A program made the translations under genes and the position numbers. Positions 20,645 to 33,700 of a stretch of 64,000 bases of DNA are shown piece after piece. The DNA is from Sabethes cyaneus (taxonomy: Eukaryota > Arthropoda > Insecta > Diptera > Culicidae), in assembly GCF_943734655.1 (NCBI RefSeq), contig NC_071354.1, positions 78,980,822-79,044,821 on the forward strand, given 5' to 3'. Each line of letters begins with the position of its first letter. Position 1 is the first letter of the stretch. Under the pieces are notes generated by a model, which was not told where the DNA came from, ran no database searches, and saw nothing but the letters and a program-made list of their open reading frames with translations.

Positions 20645-22420
20645 GCCTTCATTGTTTCTACCAAGGCTTTTGGAATAAAACAACGTTGGTTATCGGCAGA
20701 AATTGTAAATTGTTGTTTGTTAAATTTTTGCTGTGAATTTTTAGACAAAATACACTGGAATATATTGCTTTGATAATTGTTAAAACTAGCTCCAATCGGT
20801 TGTTATGGACGGCCGGACAGTATGAACAATAAAATTCATGTCACATTGTAATTCAATCAATGGAAAATAACGGAAAGAAAACAAAACGATGCCAAGTTTT
20901 GGTTAGCGTCACTTTAAATATTAAACAGTTGTCACAAACGGTATTATTTATTTTTTGTTTCAGCCAAAAAACTCAATTCTAACAGCTACTAGCAGTTACT
21001 TTATTAAAATTTCCATTTCCAAATTTCCAAAATTTCCAAATAAATCCACAATTCTCTACAAAATAATTTCGAAAGAACCCGTGCATGAATCAAATTATTA
21101 AATCAACTTTTATTCAACGTTTGCAACAGCAAGGCCAATCTCCCAGGTAAACCCCGTTTGCTTCAAATTCGCTTCGCTTCACCCGGGCGGGCGCAATCCC
21201 GAACACTGACACTGTTATTCGGTACCCATTTTATCCCACGTGCACCATAGCTTGTAGCAACCGGAATCACTATAAAATATCCAATTTCGCATGAACGACA
21301 TGTGAATCGGTTATCAACATGTTTACCAGAAATTTCAACAAGCGCCGCACTACGAGTTTGTTTGTTCATGTACGTTGCACATATATGTCAGCTTTTGCAT
21401 ACAAACTGCACCGCCCTCGGTTCATGAGTAGTGGCACTCCCACCGTATTCCACCACCCCCGCCATGTATACTACCTCCCCCGGGGAGGCAGAATGGCAAA
21501 CCGAAGACCGAAAGAGTAAACTCACATCTCCGCCACCGCTCTGCAGAGATAATTTAAAGTTGGAATACGCATCCTGTGTATGTCAGTAGTATGCACCAAT
21601 CGTTGTTGTAGGACTACTTGTTTACAGGAAATTTAACATTTCGAGCAGCTCAGCTAGCTTCGCTTATAATGATCTTGGGTGACGTCCAATGAATGGTGCT
21701 AGGGTGCTGCAAAAACTTAATGTTTCCTGACTATTAGCTGATGTTTTCCGTATGTATCTCGGAAGTTTCTTATTTAACATTAGCTAACCGACCGTTAAAA
21801 AAATTAACGGTATCCTCTTTGCCTAAGGTTGGACGCGTGGCAATGCACGCGGGTGCATTTATTTATTTATTGTGTCAATTTATTGTGGCAATGTTACACA
21901 TTTTTCTATTTATTCATTGTGTCAATGTTACACATTTACTTGAAGAAAAGCTAAGTATTTTTCGAAAAAACTTTAATGGGCCACCCTACCTAAACAAATT
22001 GACGCTAATTTGAATTGGCCTTTTGCCTTTAGCTTCTAGCTTTATGTTGCTAACATCATGACCCAGTGCGGTGAGCACTTCGCAGCTTCTGCAAACTGTG
22101 CACCTCCGTTAATAAGATTTCGGTGGTCGATGGTGCCCGTTGGTGGCAATAAAACTTTCAATCTAAAATAATGAGTTTCCATGCGAATAGTACTGCTGGC
22201 TATATGTCCTGGTACCGCTCGCTTATTCAGAACCTTGGGGGCTTTTCTTCATTGTCTACATACAATGCACTTGCAGAGGCTGAGCTCCTGATCTTCACCC
22301 ACTCGGAACGTCCGGAACACTGTTTCGGAAACTGCTTTCTTCTTCAAAATTATACTCTTTTATAAACTATTTCAATCATCAGCAAATTTTAATTTCGAAT
22401 ATTGACACATTTTTACCTTT
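20645..22420. other. no gene recognised
   Basis: Mostly AT-rich. A more G+C-balanced stretch at 21120-21560 has overlapping short ORFs on both strands (21163-21369 minus, 21319-21519 plus) and a CCTCCCCCGGGGAGG palindrome at 21474-21488, none of which I can interpret. Confidence 0.4.
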
Positions 22421-22424
22421 GTTA

Positions 22425-22529
22425 TACTATAACAAAGGTTTAAAAATTGGTCGAAAAACACGAAATTGATCCGAGGCCCGGAGGGCCAAGTTACATATAC
22501 CAATCGATAGGGTTCGACGATTTGAGCAA

Positions 22530-22587
<58 letters not shown>

Positions 22588-24080
22588 ATGATTTTTTCTA
22601 TCGCCTGTTTCTCAGAGACGGCTGAACCGAATCGTTCGCTATTACTTTTGTTTGAAAGGTGTTATTGTCTAGTAGATCACTATTGAGTTGTTTCGTGATA
22701 CGACGTTTCGTTTAAAAGTTATAAGCAAAAATGTGAAAAATACGTGACACGGGTTTCTCCGGAACTACATGACCGATTTCAACGATCTTAGTATCAAATG
22801 AAAGCCCTTATTAAAGCTAAATTTTACAGGAATTTTTATTTGAAAACAAACAAGTAGTTTAAAAGTTATGCTTAAAAAATCTGTTTTGACAAGGTAATAA
22901 TTATCGCCTGTTTCTTAGAAATGGCCAAACCGATTTATGCGCTATTAGTCTCATTTGAAAGATAACATATCCTAATAGATCACTATTGAATGATTTTTTG
23001 ATTGGACGTTTAATTTGAAAGTTATGAGTAACCGTATACACCACACCAAAATTAACAATAATTTATAATGATTTTAACCAAGATAATTTACATTATTTCA
23101 ATTATTTTAATATCAAACGAGAGGTTTTCACACTACGAATATATATGCAAAATTTCATAAGAATTGGTTCTACCGATCAAAAGATATTAACCCTCGAACA
23201 CTCGCGCCAACTTTTGTAACACAGTTACTCGCGCGCAAAATAGCCCCAAACCGACGAAAACGTGTGCACTAGAGTTTTGAGTAGGAAAACTTGGTTTTAG
23301 GTTTATCGAACCTTTGGAAGAGTTTCTAGAAATTGAAAGCTCTATCGTCTGGTGGGATTTAAATTTTGATTAATCCCCCTAAAAGTGAAATAAACAATTT
23401 TTTTTCAGTGTCAATATAACACATTGATGTGTTTTGCAAAGTTATAGAGCATATTATGACAAAAAATTTTGCTAAAGACCGTAACCTTCTATCTCTGCAG
23501 TGAAGATAGAAAAACCTTATTTATTGTATATGAATTTGTAAAATCAGTTTTTTTTATTTTTGCACTTTTTGTAATTGTTGCAGAACTATTTCATGTACTA
23601 CAAAATTGTACAAATGGTAAAAATACACAACTTTGCTGAAAATAGTATACCTGTATGTTTGCTTGTTTAGGAACTGTAGAACTTTGATTATAAAGAATAC
23701 CCTAATTTTGACTCTGAAGTACTCGACCAGCAGACGGATACATTTTAAACATTTCACATTGGCTGATAGTTTTGCTGCATTCGTTTTCCCAACAATTTAA
23801 ATTATTAATGCATTAAATAATTATGACATTTTGCTCACAATAAGTTAGTTGAAGAATATACATTAGTTAAACAACGATTTGTAACTATTTCCTATTTTGT
23901 TCAAATTTTATAAACTTTTTCAATTTTCAAAAATTTTATGTAAACCAACGCACTATGTAATGATAACCAATAGATGAATTATGTTCCGAAGACGTGTCGA
24001 GTTCTATCTCAAATAGCAAATAAGATCGTATAACAAAGGTTCCTTTCACCACTAGGTGGATTAAATCGGGTTTTTATAAT
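22425..24080. repeat. ATAACAAAGGTT element with internal (TG)n
   Basis: It starts CTATAACAAAGGTTTAAAAA and contains GGCCCGGAGGGCC, a long TG run and paired paragraphs that each include a 'CGCCTGTTTCTYAGARAYGGC' statement (22601 and 22904). It ends CCTATTT...TATAACAAAGGTTCCTTTCACCACTAGGTGG. The last ~90 bp recur at 25305-25395. The conserved ACAAAGGTT at both ends suggests the element is delimited by it. No coding potential; the ORF at 22447-22686 only translates the TG run. Confidence 0.55.
22534..22578. repeat. (TG)n microsatellite
   Basis: Twenty-two uninterrupted TG units. Confidence 0.98.
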
Positions 24081-25304
24081 CTTTCTAGAGTTGAATTATT
24101 GTTTTGCTCTCATTTAGGACATTCAACTGTAGTCATCGGCATTTCCTCATTTATCACCAAATAAATCAATTATACACTATTGATTCGATTGAACGCATTT
24201 GTGATTTACGTCGCACGGATGCCTATATACTCCACTTCCCACAATTATTGAACCACAAGCGTTTCTCCCAAGTGATCGAAGGGGTGAAGGGGAACGTAAA
24301 TTTCACGCCCGGCTAGTTACCCGCAGCTGAAAATCAATAAAGCTCGATTCGCTGCGTATCTTCTGGTAAGAGGCGGAGGCGACGTCGAAGGTATCAAAAG
24401 GAGACCGATAAAATCTATCTTTCGAACCGGTGCGGGTGCGGCGCTGGTGTCACTTGACGCCTCTGGCACCTTTTTTCCCTCCAAGGTGACTCAGAAAGTG
24501 ACACAACTGTATGTGAGAGGATGAAGTCGAAACCTGCTCATCATCCTGATGTGTACCAACCTACAAACGTTTTTGTCATGCGTTTGTCAAATAGCTTTAG
24601 ACATCCATTGTGCTGTAACTGTTCTGCAGCGTAATTTGGTCTCGCAGTAGAGGCATGTGTTTTTACAGCTTGCGAAGCTCGAAGCCATAATCAGCCTTGA
24701 TGCTGGTTGTAGCCGATGGGGAATTGTCAGGTGGTGCAAGCTTTCACATGTTCTTTTTCCCTTTGTCTATGTTTGAGTGTTTCCATCACGTGTCAGTCAC
24801 AGTACCTTGGATGTGTATTCGATTTGAGAAAATTTCCCATTGATAAACTCTCGACTATATCTTGTTAAGCCAGCCTAGAGCTGCCTGAGAAAATGTATAA
24901 CGAAGCTGTGGCTTTTGTGGTTTGGTTAAAGATTGAATTTGATTTATAAGCTACTATGTAGACGGCTCGTAATCCTATACGTTGGACAACTCTGGCTTTC
25001 CTCACAAGGCTGGACCTAACACCTAATTGAATTATGCAATCAATGTGAGCTCATCTGGCAAAGCTCCATTTACTCTTCATGATAGGTAATTTGAAAGTTT
25101 CTGTTCATTAGATGAGTTTTCAAAAGGAAAGTTAAGTTCTTCATTATCGCATTACGATATAATATCGTGAAGCAATGGAAATGGAAAATTTAATTTCACC
25201 ATCAAGCTTACAATTGATGTGTCGATGTACTACGAACGTTTGTCTTCCTTAACAAAATACTTCATTTATTTCAAAGCCCTAACGCAAGTTTACTAGCTGC
25301 ATTT
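24081..25304. other. no gene recognised
   Basis: A G+C-richer patch at 24260-24530 is non-repetitive; the remainder is AT-rich. The 70-aa ORF at 24104-24316 has no recognisable content. Confidence 0.4.
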
Positions 25305-25395
25305 CGTAGACGTGTCGATTCCTATCTCAAATAACAAGTAAGATAGTATTTATAACAAAGGTTCTTTTCACCACCAGATGGATTAAATCGGGTTT
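25305..25395. repeat. second copy of the ACAAAGGTT element 3' end
   Basis: Matches 23992-24080 closely (CGTGTCGA...CTATCTCAAATA, ATAACAAAGGTTCYTTTCACC, GGATTAAATCGGGTTTT). It could be a truncated copy, or the end of a larger element spanning both. Confidence 0.6.
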
Positions 25396-25894
25396 TGATG
25401 ATACTTAACGGAGAAAAATTATTAAAAATTATTCATATTCTTTTCTGATGAACTTTCAAGCTCTTCGCTGAATATCTACTATCATTTTCTGCACAGTGAT
25501 ATTGTCAATCGTATCTGCTATCTTTTTTCACCACTTTTCCACCTTTGCTTTACTTGTTTCAGTGACGAAAATCTTTGTTTTTTTCCACAACTACGGATGC
25601 CGAACCAAATAACTTGCAAATGAATTTATCTGCAAAGAAAAATTTGAACTTACCTGGAAATCCCCCTTACATTAGGCAAGGTGGTGTTTTTGACCCGGAA
25701 TTTATCATAGGTTTCAACATACATCAAAAGCGATCTGTTGTACTGGGTCAAAACGTGGTCGTACAATTCCCTTGCACGTTATTTGGCATCCAAGTACTGT
25801 TTCAGCATCTTGATGGGATGTTTGCTGGCATGGTACGACCGAAATCCTATACGCAATACAGTTTCGCTGAACTGTAGTGTCGGCCACAGTGAAT

Positions 25895-26309
25895 CAGTTG
25901 TCATCCGCGAACCCTAGGAACATGTGAGATTTCGTGATGATTGTACCGCTTCTCTGCACGCCTGCCCTTCGAATAGCACCTCCCAATGCAATGTTGAGCA
26001 GCAAATTCGATAACCCGGTTCGATAACCTTGCTGCAAATCATCTAACGTCACAAACCTGTCCGAGGTCTTGCCCGCTATTCTGACGCTTGATTTTGATCC
26101 AGCAAGGGTAGTACGTATCAGCCCTGTCAGTTTTGTTGGAAAATCATGTTCAAGCATTATCCACCACAGCTCAGTTTGTTTAACTGAATCGTACGTCGCC
26201 TTGAAGTCTATAAACAAATGGTAAGTCTGCAAGTTGAATTCTCGGAATCTATTGAGGATTTGTCGCAAAGTGCCGTCGTGGACCGTTCCTCTGGAAAATT
26301 GCACTGGTA
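25895..26309 (-). pseudogene. RTE-type LINE, copy B, reverse transcriptase palm
   Basis: The minus strand reads LRQILNRFREFNLQ, YHLFIDFKATYDSVKQTELWW, KLTGLIRTTLAGSKSSVRI, LSNLLLNIALGGAIRRAGVQ and GFADD. This is the contiguous RT palm, with the catalytic FADD intact, ending abruptly at about 25895. At 26309 it is interrupted by a foreign insert and resumes at 27226. Closely related to copy A at 16530-17830. Confidence 0.85.
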
Positions 26310-27225
26310 GGGAAACTGTAAAATGGGGGGTAAAATAAACAGGGGGGGGGGGTAAAATGAACAGGCAGCCAAATTCCCAGTAGGTATCTTCACCTAGAGG
26401 TATTTCAAGCTGTTTGAGACAATATGTGGTGATCATAACCTTTCCAATGTAAAAAAATTGAAAAAGTAAAAAATATTTGCTGAAATCTGACGCCGATGGT
26501 AATTTCCACTATTAGTAAATAAGCTATTTTGGCGAAACAAATTAAATTTCGACTATTGGTATAATTTAGTGTTGTTTGCTTATCACTATCCTGCGGATCT
26601 GTCAAAAACTCCAAATATTTTTATCAACTGTTTGTTTATAATAAACTTTTGAAAACAATTGGTGTTTTAAAAGTAAAATGAACACCTCATTATGGGGGCA
26701 AAATGAACAGTGTGTATAATGATATTTTATTTTCCATGTATCAGCAGCCACGAAATAATTACAATTCAAGCAAAAAAAAATTATCGAGTCTCTCGAAAAA
26801 TGACGGAAAATGACCGAGTGCTGGAACATGCAAGTTAAAAGTCAAGCATTGTATGAAAGTGGCGAAGATACATTATGTTAACTTTGTGGAGCCCCATTTT
26901 AATTCTAACAGCCCTGTTGAATATATACGGCTTATGTAGAACAATGATAATGTAAAATAATGTTTAATTTATCCAAACTGCATGTTAACTGTAGTTTTCT
27001 ATGACATGTTCATTTTGCCCTCACTGCATGTTCACAAAAAATCAAGCTCGAATGTGACGGTTTCGAAAAAAAGAAATTTTTCATGAAAAATCGTCCTTTT
27101 TCAAACATCTTTATATATTGCTACGTGGAATATGAATCCAGCTTTCAATTCATATATGTAGTGCGTTCAGCATTTGGCTGGTTCTTGGGGGAGAAAATGG
27201 CGAAATTGCTAAGGGTGTTCATTAT
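26310..27225. mobile_element. ~916-bp insertion with GTAAAATGAACA / TGTTCATT ends
   Basis: Copy B of the RTE LINE breaks at ACTGGTA|GGGAAAC and continues at GGTGTCCTGCAACGG, so 26310-27225 is foreign. The left end carries two GGGGTAAAATRAACAGG statements, with a run of ten G at 26341-26350. The right end carries GTGTTCATTATACC, and internal copies lie at 26677, 26699 and 27008. It is non-coding; superfamily not assigned. Confidence 0.55.
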
Positions 27226-27760
27226 ACCACCAGGTGTCCTGCAACGGCCTCAGTCTATAGGCCCAGACACAATGCATACGGATTTTACTACGTTGCGGAT
27301 ATTTGACAGAAAACCCATGGAAAAACTGTCAGATTGCCGCAACGTAGTAAAATCCGTACGCATTGTGTCTGGGCCTTATGAAACAGGATGCGGGAGAGAA
27401 TTATGTATGCAGAATTGAGAAGAGTAATGCCCCGATAATTGCTGCATTCGAGTCGGTGGTCCTGATTCCGTTTTAAATAAGTTTCTCGTAGCGTGCCTCT
27501 CGAAACAATTCTCCGCCTACGCAAAAATGAGATCCCAATGTTTTGTAACAACGGTGAGGTCTCTTTTCGGCAGCTCTAGCATCTCGGTATTTCTCCCTGC
27601 TCTGGTGTGTCACAGTTGCAGCCAATATATGACTCCTGAGTCGATTCTTCTCGTCAGTCACCCGTTGGCACTCTGTACCAAATTTCAAATAATCGTTGTC
27701 CTTTTTCGTTCGCCTAAGTCCATAGGTGCCAATCATTGCGTTATGGTTCATTTCCTAAAT
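27226..27760 (-). pseudogene. RTE-type LINE, copy B, linker and RT start
   Basis: The minus strand reads the endonuclease-to-RT linker (GTYGLRRTKKDNDYLKFGTE..., REKYRDARAAEK, near 27750-27590) and the RT entry DHRLECSNYRGITLLNSAYI (near 27470-27410). Frames shift between the two. A 119-bp hairpin MITE sits inside at 27258. The endonuclease domain expected upstream is missing. Confidence 0.75.
27258..27376. mobile_element. 119-bp hairpin MITE with TA duplication
   Basis: Arms of about 45 bp (GGCCCAGACACAATGCATAC...) pair almost perfectly around a short loop containing ACCCATGG. TA occurs at 27256-27257 and 27377-27378. Comparing this RTE copy with copy A at about 17180 (CAGTCTGAGAAACAGG) shows the MITE as a clean insertion. 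Confidence 0.85.
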
Positions 27761-27779
27761 TTCTCGTAGCATGAATATT

Positions 27780-28235
27780 TTAAACACGCCACCTTACTAG
27801 GTCTGCAATGGCTAGTCTCGCAAACAGGACTGCTGTCTTGAGATCTCAAGACACCGGTGACATCTGGTGAGACACCGCGTTTCATAAGTCAGCCGTCCGA
27901 TCCGGATCAGTCGCTGTTGTACGCCGCCCCTAACCTGGGATCCAGCCGTGTGCTTGGAAAGGAAACGACGATCTGTGCAATGGGATCATCGCTAAGAGCT
28001 TCCCCTAACATGGGGACAGACGGTCACGGCTATCAAGGCTGTTTCTTTTGCCAACACTCAGTGGAAGTATGAGTGCCTCCTTCTCTGTCGGTAGACGATC
28101 TTAGTTTCCACCGGGGTTGGTTACCCGATCTCCGCTAAGGTTGCTCGAATTCCGGCTGGTAGCACGAAGAATAGGTAGGAATAGGAGTTGCTGAATAAGA
28201 GCCTGGTGACCACTGTGGGGCTTATTTTATGTTTG
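27780..28235 (-). repeat. RTE-type LINE 5' region, copy B
   Basis: Shares GATCWCCGCTAAGGTTGCTCG, AATTCCGGCTGG and GGAGTTGCTGAATAAGAG with 42620-42970, where the same block lies just upstream (minus strand) of an RTE endonuclease. It is therefore read as the 5' untranslated end of the element. Confidence 0.55.
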
Positions 28236-28739
28236 CAGGTACGCAAGGCACTGATGGTACGCATTATCAGCAATTTACCAGCCGCATTTCTACGTCTCAA
28301 CTAATCACCTTTCTTCAAGACAGTTCTGTTTATCGATATCCGATCCGGGACGCTTATTACAACGCATTATGGAAACCCCTGAGCCGCCAAGCTTAGTTGG
28401 GCCTGCTGCAGTTACCGGAAATTATTCGTAATTTTTTCCTCCTGTTACCCAACGTCTGAGCCTAGTGAAGGAATCTTCCAGGTTTCTCACTTTCACAAAT
28501 AACCATGACTCTGAAGAATCTCCAAGTCCTAGGACGGTGCTCTTTATGGCTAATCCGGCATAAGCTACTTTGAATGTCATGATATGTTATCAAAATGCTG
28601 GGGGACTTTTGTCACCGAGTTCCACTCACCTTTCAGCGGTTGCTACGCCTTAACCAAACCCTGACTGAGCCATAATCCATCGCCGAGCCAAATGATTACC
28701 TACAAGACCTGTCGCTTTCAAATAGTCATAAAAGCGCAG

Positions 28740-29523
28740 AAGGCGGTGTCTTCAGATATAGCCTAATCAACAGAATTTCTCCAATTAATTGGAATTTCCC
28801 ATTTCTTGGACACCAGGTACTCGCCGCCAGATTCCGCTATATCTGTTATAACCTTCTCACTCGTTGCGCGCCTGATCGTATTGTTCCTACCAGATTTAAA
28901 GCAAACGCCATCTTTACAAGGTAGTTGTCTGGAATTCTCGTAACATGCCCATCCCATCGTATCTATGCAGCTTTAGTTACCTTTTCAATAACGGATTCGC
29001 CATAGAGCAGCGCGAGTTAATGGTGTATCCTCCGCTTCCGTACTGCGTTCTCCTGTATAGTCGAGCGTTACACTACACACTGTCCAAGGGGCGTCAGTCG
29101 ACCACATTTTCGACCTGTTCTGTGAGATTCGAATGAACTCGATAATCCACCCGAAATCCAAACTCAGAACTATGTACCATCCATCGTAGATTTAATCAGC
29201 CTGATAAGCTTCGAAGTCGTTCTCGCTAGTGGGTTTCCAGAGCTATTTTAGGTATATGGTATCATTTGCAGCTTTGAAGTCAACGGACAAATGATGCATC
29301 TGAGCTCTGTATTCATGGCCATGTTAGAAGATCTGCCGCAGTGTAAATACGCAATCCGTTGTTGGTCGTTCTTTAATGAAACTGGCTTGATAAATTTCCA
29401 CAAATCTGTGCAGTGCTTTTTGTCCCGGAACATTTTGGTTCGCTGCATCTTCTTTCTTCTGGATTTTCCAAGGTTTGACGAGTGGCACTGCGTATCTTTG
29501 CCGTCTGCGCAGCAATCTCGTTA
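28740..29523 (-). pseudogene. RTE-type LINE, copy D, reverse transcriptase remains
   Basis: The minus strand gives ALHRFVEIYQASFIKERPTTD...FTLRQIF (29430-29330, RT entry), an ILKAANDT-like region, AYQADIYDGW, and WAGHVARMPDNSPAKMVF-like sequence at 28957-28870 (the RTE C-terminal signature). It has frame breaks throughout and the FADD region is missing. A family A MITE (29524) separates it from the endonuclease part. Confidence 0.7.
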
Positions 29524-29902
29524 CCCAGTTAGCATTTTCATATGGATGAAAAAGATGAAAATCAGTATTCGTACAGATATATAAGCTAATAAATCGTATT
29601 TGATGCGCAAAATTGGCATATCCGTACTATTTGGAAGGCGATATACGTGATTACGAATAATTTTGAGCGTTACGACTATATTAGTAGGTATTTACATACG
29701 ATAATATCCGATTAGGCACGAGTCGCTCCGTACTACTATACGATTTTGTACTGAAAATCGTATGTATGTCAGTTATTATCATTATATACGATAGAAAATC
29801 GACTTGGTCCCACTTTATCTAGCTTTAGTTACGATTTCGAATTTGTTAGGAGATATTTACGATAAATTTTGTACATTGATATACGAGTTGGTGCCAGCTG
29901 GG
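29524..29902. mobile_element. 379-bp MITE, family A copy 2 (2-bp TSD TA)
   Basis: CCCAGTTAGCA...TGCCAGCTGGG termini, flanked by TA at 29522-29523 and 29903-29904. Very similar over its whole length to 50248-50628, and in reverse orientation to 1882-2226. It lies inside RTE copy D. Confidence 0.85.
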
Positions 29903-30725
29903 TATCCATCACCCTCCTACATTCATCGTTATACCGATCTTTCAGCTAATGCTATGCCACGCGACCAATGATGCTCTCTGCTACACTGTTAATGACAGTT
30001 TTGATGATAATCCAACAGTCCTTGAGATAGCGGCTTCATCCAACTCATCCTCTTCCGGTAGCGCAACTTCGAGTGAATACGCCCACTTTACGGCGACGTC
30101 AGCCTGCTTCGGTCGCGCGTTGTTCATAACGGCGAGTCGATAGGATCTGACGTCGATGATGTCTGAGAAATGCCACCAGTCAATCAAAACGTAGGAATGA
30201 CGGAGTATACTTGTAAAAGAGACTGTTCCAGTCATGTTCTTGAAAGCCTTAGGTCTATTCCGTTAACCAGTGGGGTGCTGTGAACTCTCCAATTACTAGT
30301 TTGTATTCCTCCTGCTGATCGACTTGACCGTTGAAATCCTTGATGATCTTGATATCATGTTTTGGTAAGCAGTAGTATTTACGTTCCAATTGCGCGTAGA
30401 ATTCCTCCTTGTCGTCATCGATATTTTCAGAGCTAGGGCTGTCCACGTTGATGATGCTTATGTTAAAAAGCCAACGCTTGATTCTCGTGCGTGCCGTTGA
30501 ACCCTTCCAACACACCTCATGGCTTCCAACACAACACATAAGATGGAAGCTGTACTGATCCATAACTGCAAGGCAAAACAAGATGCCAAAATTACGGGGG
30601 GGGGGGTGGCTACTGATTGTCTCTAAACGTAATTCTCTTGAATACTTGGGTGTCATGGCAAACAATAGGCGGAACTTTATCAAGCCGCGTTCTTGTTTCT
30701 CGTTCATTGCGTATTGTTTTTGCAT
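29903..30725 (-). pseudogene. RTE-type LINE, copy D, endonuclease domain
   Basis: The minus strand reads, from about 30520 to 30255, FNISIINVDSPSS, DKEEFYAQLERKYYCLPKHD and IKIIKDFNGQVDQQEEY (where the family normally has GDxNAQ). Then, from 30210, YVLIDWWHFSDIIDVRSYR (usually IDHVLIDxRHFSD) and ALPEEDELDEAAISRT. This is an apurinic-type endonuclease domain with several key positions altered and at least one frame break at about 30250. A G10 run at 30597-30606 lies in the same copy. Confidence 0.8.
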
Positions 30726-33700
30726 GGTTCCGCATTGCAGGGCCTGTGCTGCGAACTCCCTGTCTTACCGGTGAACCAACGAAGCTCAAAAGATTTCTCC
30801 TTTGCTGTCAGTATGTCAGTATACGGCCCCAAAGGTTGACTACCCGATCTTCACTCGTATCCCAGCTGAATGCCTACAGTAATATTGTAAATACACTCCT
30901 GCAGTTTAAAGCGTCTACAGTAGCGCAACAAGCTCTGGACAACATCCTCAAAGTTGCCACTATAGCAGAATCATTCACGGAATGCATTGCCGAATTTGTA
31001 CGGTATTAGTTACAGGTTTTACCTATTTGGTTTTTCGTTGGTAAATCTTGCGAGACTGCTTGGTGAGCTGGGATGTGGAAGTTAGACAACTGGATATTGG
31101 TAAGCTCCCAAGATCGGCGAACTGGAATTCCTGGAAATCCTATCATGTTGACACGTCAACGTCCTATGCGAATAGTACCATACTCTAGCATGAAATTGCG
31201 TTGACTACGCTAAGGCATCTGGGATGTATTGTCCAGGTTTCCAACGTAGCACAACATTCGATGTGATTTGACTGTTTCTAAATTCACCGGGAAATGGTTT
31301 GTGATTCAACGATTTGGTTGAAAGCGTTCGCAAGTTATTACTGCTGTTGTTAAACATAAATGTCACTCTTGGTTCAACTGCTGTTCCAGCCAGTCAGCGT
31401 TGCGAACCCCGCACTTTTGTGGTCTAATTTTTTCGCACACGCATGTGTGTTCTAACGAACACACTGACACGAGCGTGTCTCTCGGACTCCCTTTCTTATT
31501 TTTACACCTGTTGACGAGTTTTTGCGAGTGTGTATTTAATCGAGCAATTGATACCGAATGCCCACGAGGGTCCATGTTTCTGGCCGCATGTGAAGCGAGG
31601 TCGTAATATGAAAATAAAATAAGAAGTAAATAAAAATCTGCAGCCATACATCCTACTCAAGCTCGCGGGTTGTCGACAGCTCACGAACTATTGGTTTCAT
31701 GAGCGAGCTGCGCAGAATGACGCTACGAGGCGGTGTGCCCACCAGTGTATCAGTAGTAAGCTGCGGTTGTTTATCGTACGCCTTCGTCAATGGAGTAGGC
31801 GTTGGATGCTATGCTTTTCACACACACTCGTGTGTGGATCGGCATCGTTTGCTTCTCGCTCTACATGCAACGTTGGTTCTACCTTCCAATGGAAGGTCTT
31901 TTTTCTGTGGATCGGCGTCGTTTGCTTCTCGCTCTACATGCAACGTTGGTTCTACCTTCCAATGGAAGGTCTTTTTTTCTTTTTTCACAGCTCCTCCTTT
32001 TACTTTTGCACAAGATGCTCCTGCCGAGTGTGCTTCTTCCGCTGCTATCGTACGTGTTCAGCCTCCGCCTGGTATTGCAAGCCTACTTCCCTTTGCTGAT
32101 CCATTCGTTCTTGGCGAAACTGTTCATGCAAGAGCCTGAATCTACTACAACTGCCAATCATCACATTGGATTTATCTCCACTTCGTGCTATTTCACCAGA
32201 ACTGACCACCGCAACGGTGTTTAATGTAGAAGAGAGACAAAATTTTCTGTCAAATTTCCTATATCTATAATTAGTCATAAATTCTGTATAAACAAACCGA
32301 TTACACAATGACGAATATTTTCGTCACTAGCCGACTCTAACGCATAGTTTTAGTGGAGAACGGTAATCATTCAGTGAATAAGAACTTGGTATAGGCAATG
32401 CAAATAATTCCAATTGATCCTGCATCGCGTGGGAAACGTACATTACAGCTTATTTCGTTTCTTTGAGCAAAGAAAACGGCATCCTATAGGCATCATTCTT
32501 GGTGAAATTCCAGAATACTGTAGCTGGTACCTACAGCCAACTCTCACAGTAATATTTATTATCCTTCCGCTTAAGTTGTTCCTTTGGACATAAATAAGCG
32601 CTCGTTCCAACGTTTTCAACAGGCAAAATCGCAGTCGCAATTTGTGTCACCAGTGACCAATAAAGTCGAAGGATAATAAAACCAAAGGAAAACCGCAGAT
32701 TCGTGTTCCTAACTTATGCTGCGATTACGATACACGCACTGGCGCCACGTCTACACGGAATATCAATTTGGCGTGTAAAAACAATCAGCGTACAGTTACA
32801 TGACGCACCATTTGCCGACCCCGTCAAAATGGTTCTACTCGATTGGCTTTTTCTTGATGACGAAGCTCATTCGAAGCTTATCCTGGAAAGTAAAAAATTG
32901 TTTGTTGATATACGAGCTGTTATAAGAATGGTATTAATTGAAATGTTGAAATCTTACCTAAAACAAAAGTGGTTTAAAATTTTCTCAAAGGTTGCCATCA
33001 TGACGTTGAATTTCTGGTTCTCTTGCTTCTGTATCTTTTTAATTGAAACTTCAAACTGCCACAAATTTCAGGCCCACGTCTATCAAGCTTGTTAACAAAA
33101 TTAGAATATATGCTAATTGTGTAATCCATCGGCAAAAAAGAATTCAAACGTGCACGAGAATGTATAATAACCACATATTTCAACTCTATTAGCAAGCTTT
33201 TTATTCGAGTGTTCGATTTTTCAAACTGTTGCAAACAACACATTGGAGTACGTTAAATGTAAAGTAAATAAATGTCGCAGTACTATATTTACCTCTCACA
33301 ATGTATTTAATTTAAAGTTTGTTAGCAGTTTTTACGCTTTCTGTGTAGTTTTTCTTTCGCTTAACACCAACCATTTACTAAACACGTACGTATGATACGC
33401 ACCAACAGGTACTGGCAATTTACAGCATGATGCCAACAACTTGAATTAAAATAAATGGTGATGATTTATTTCCTTAGCATTAGCAATACCTTTCGCTTTA
33501 AGTGTTTTGCTTTTTTAACATCTGTATTATAACTTTACTTATGAATTGTTTTTTATCAGACTTTCCAATGAATCAAAATGATATTTCAAGATTTTAACGA
33601 TAGCTCAAAAGTTTTAAATTTTAGTAAAAGAAAGGTCTTTTAATTTCCCAGTATTATACTCCAATTTTCATAAAAATTCACCTCTCAAGAGCTGTATGGA

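Noticed and set aside
21140..21165. CTCCCAG|GTAAAC as a ratchet site
   Set aside because: No extended pyrimidine tract and a poor donor.
22447..22686. 79-aa ORF with a long CVCVCV run
   Set aside because: It merely translates the (TG)n microsatellite.
25640..25670. Minus-strand CAG|GTAAGT as a third ratchet site
   Set aside because: The preceding minus-strand sequence is G-rich rather than a pyrimidine tract.
31699..32224. Protein gene at the triple-open region
   Set aside because: Three frames are open at once, the tandem duplication changes frame, and no domain is recognisable.
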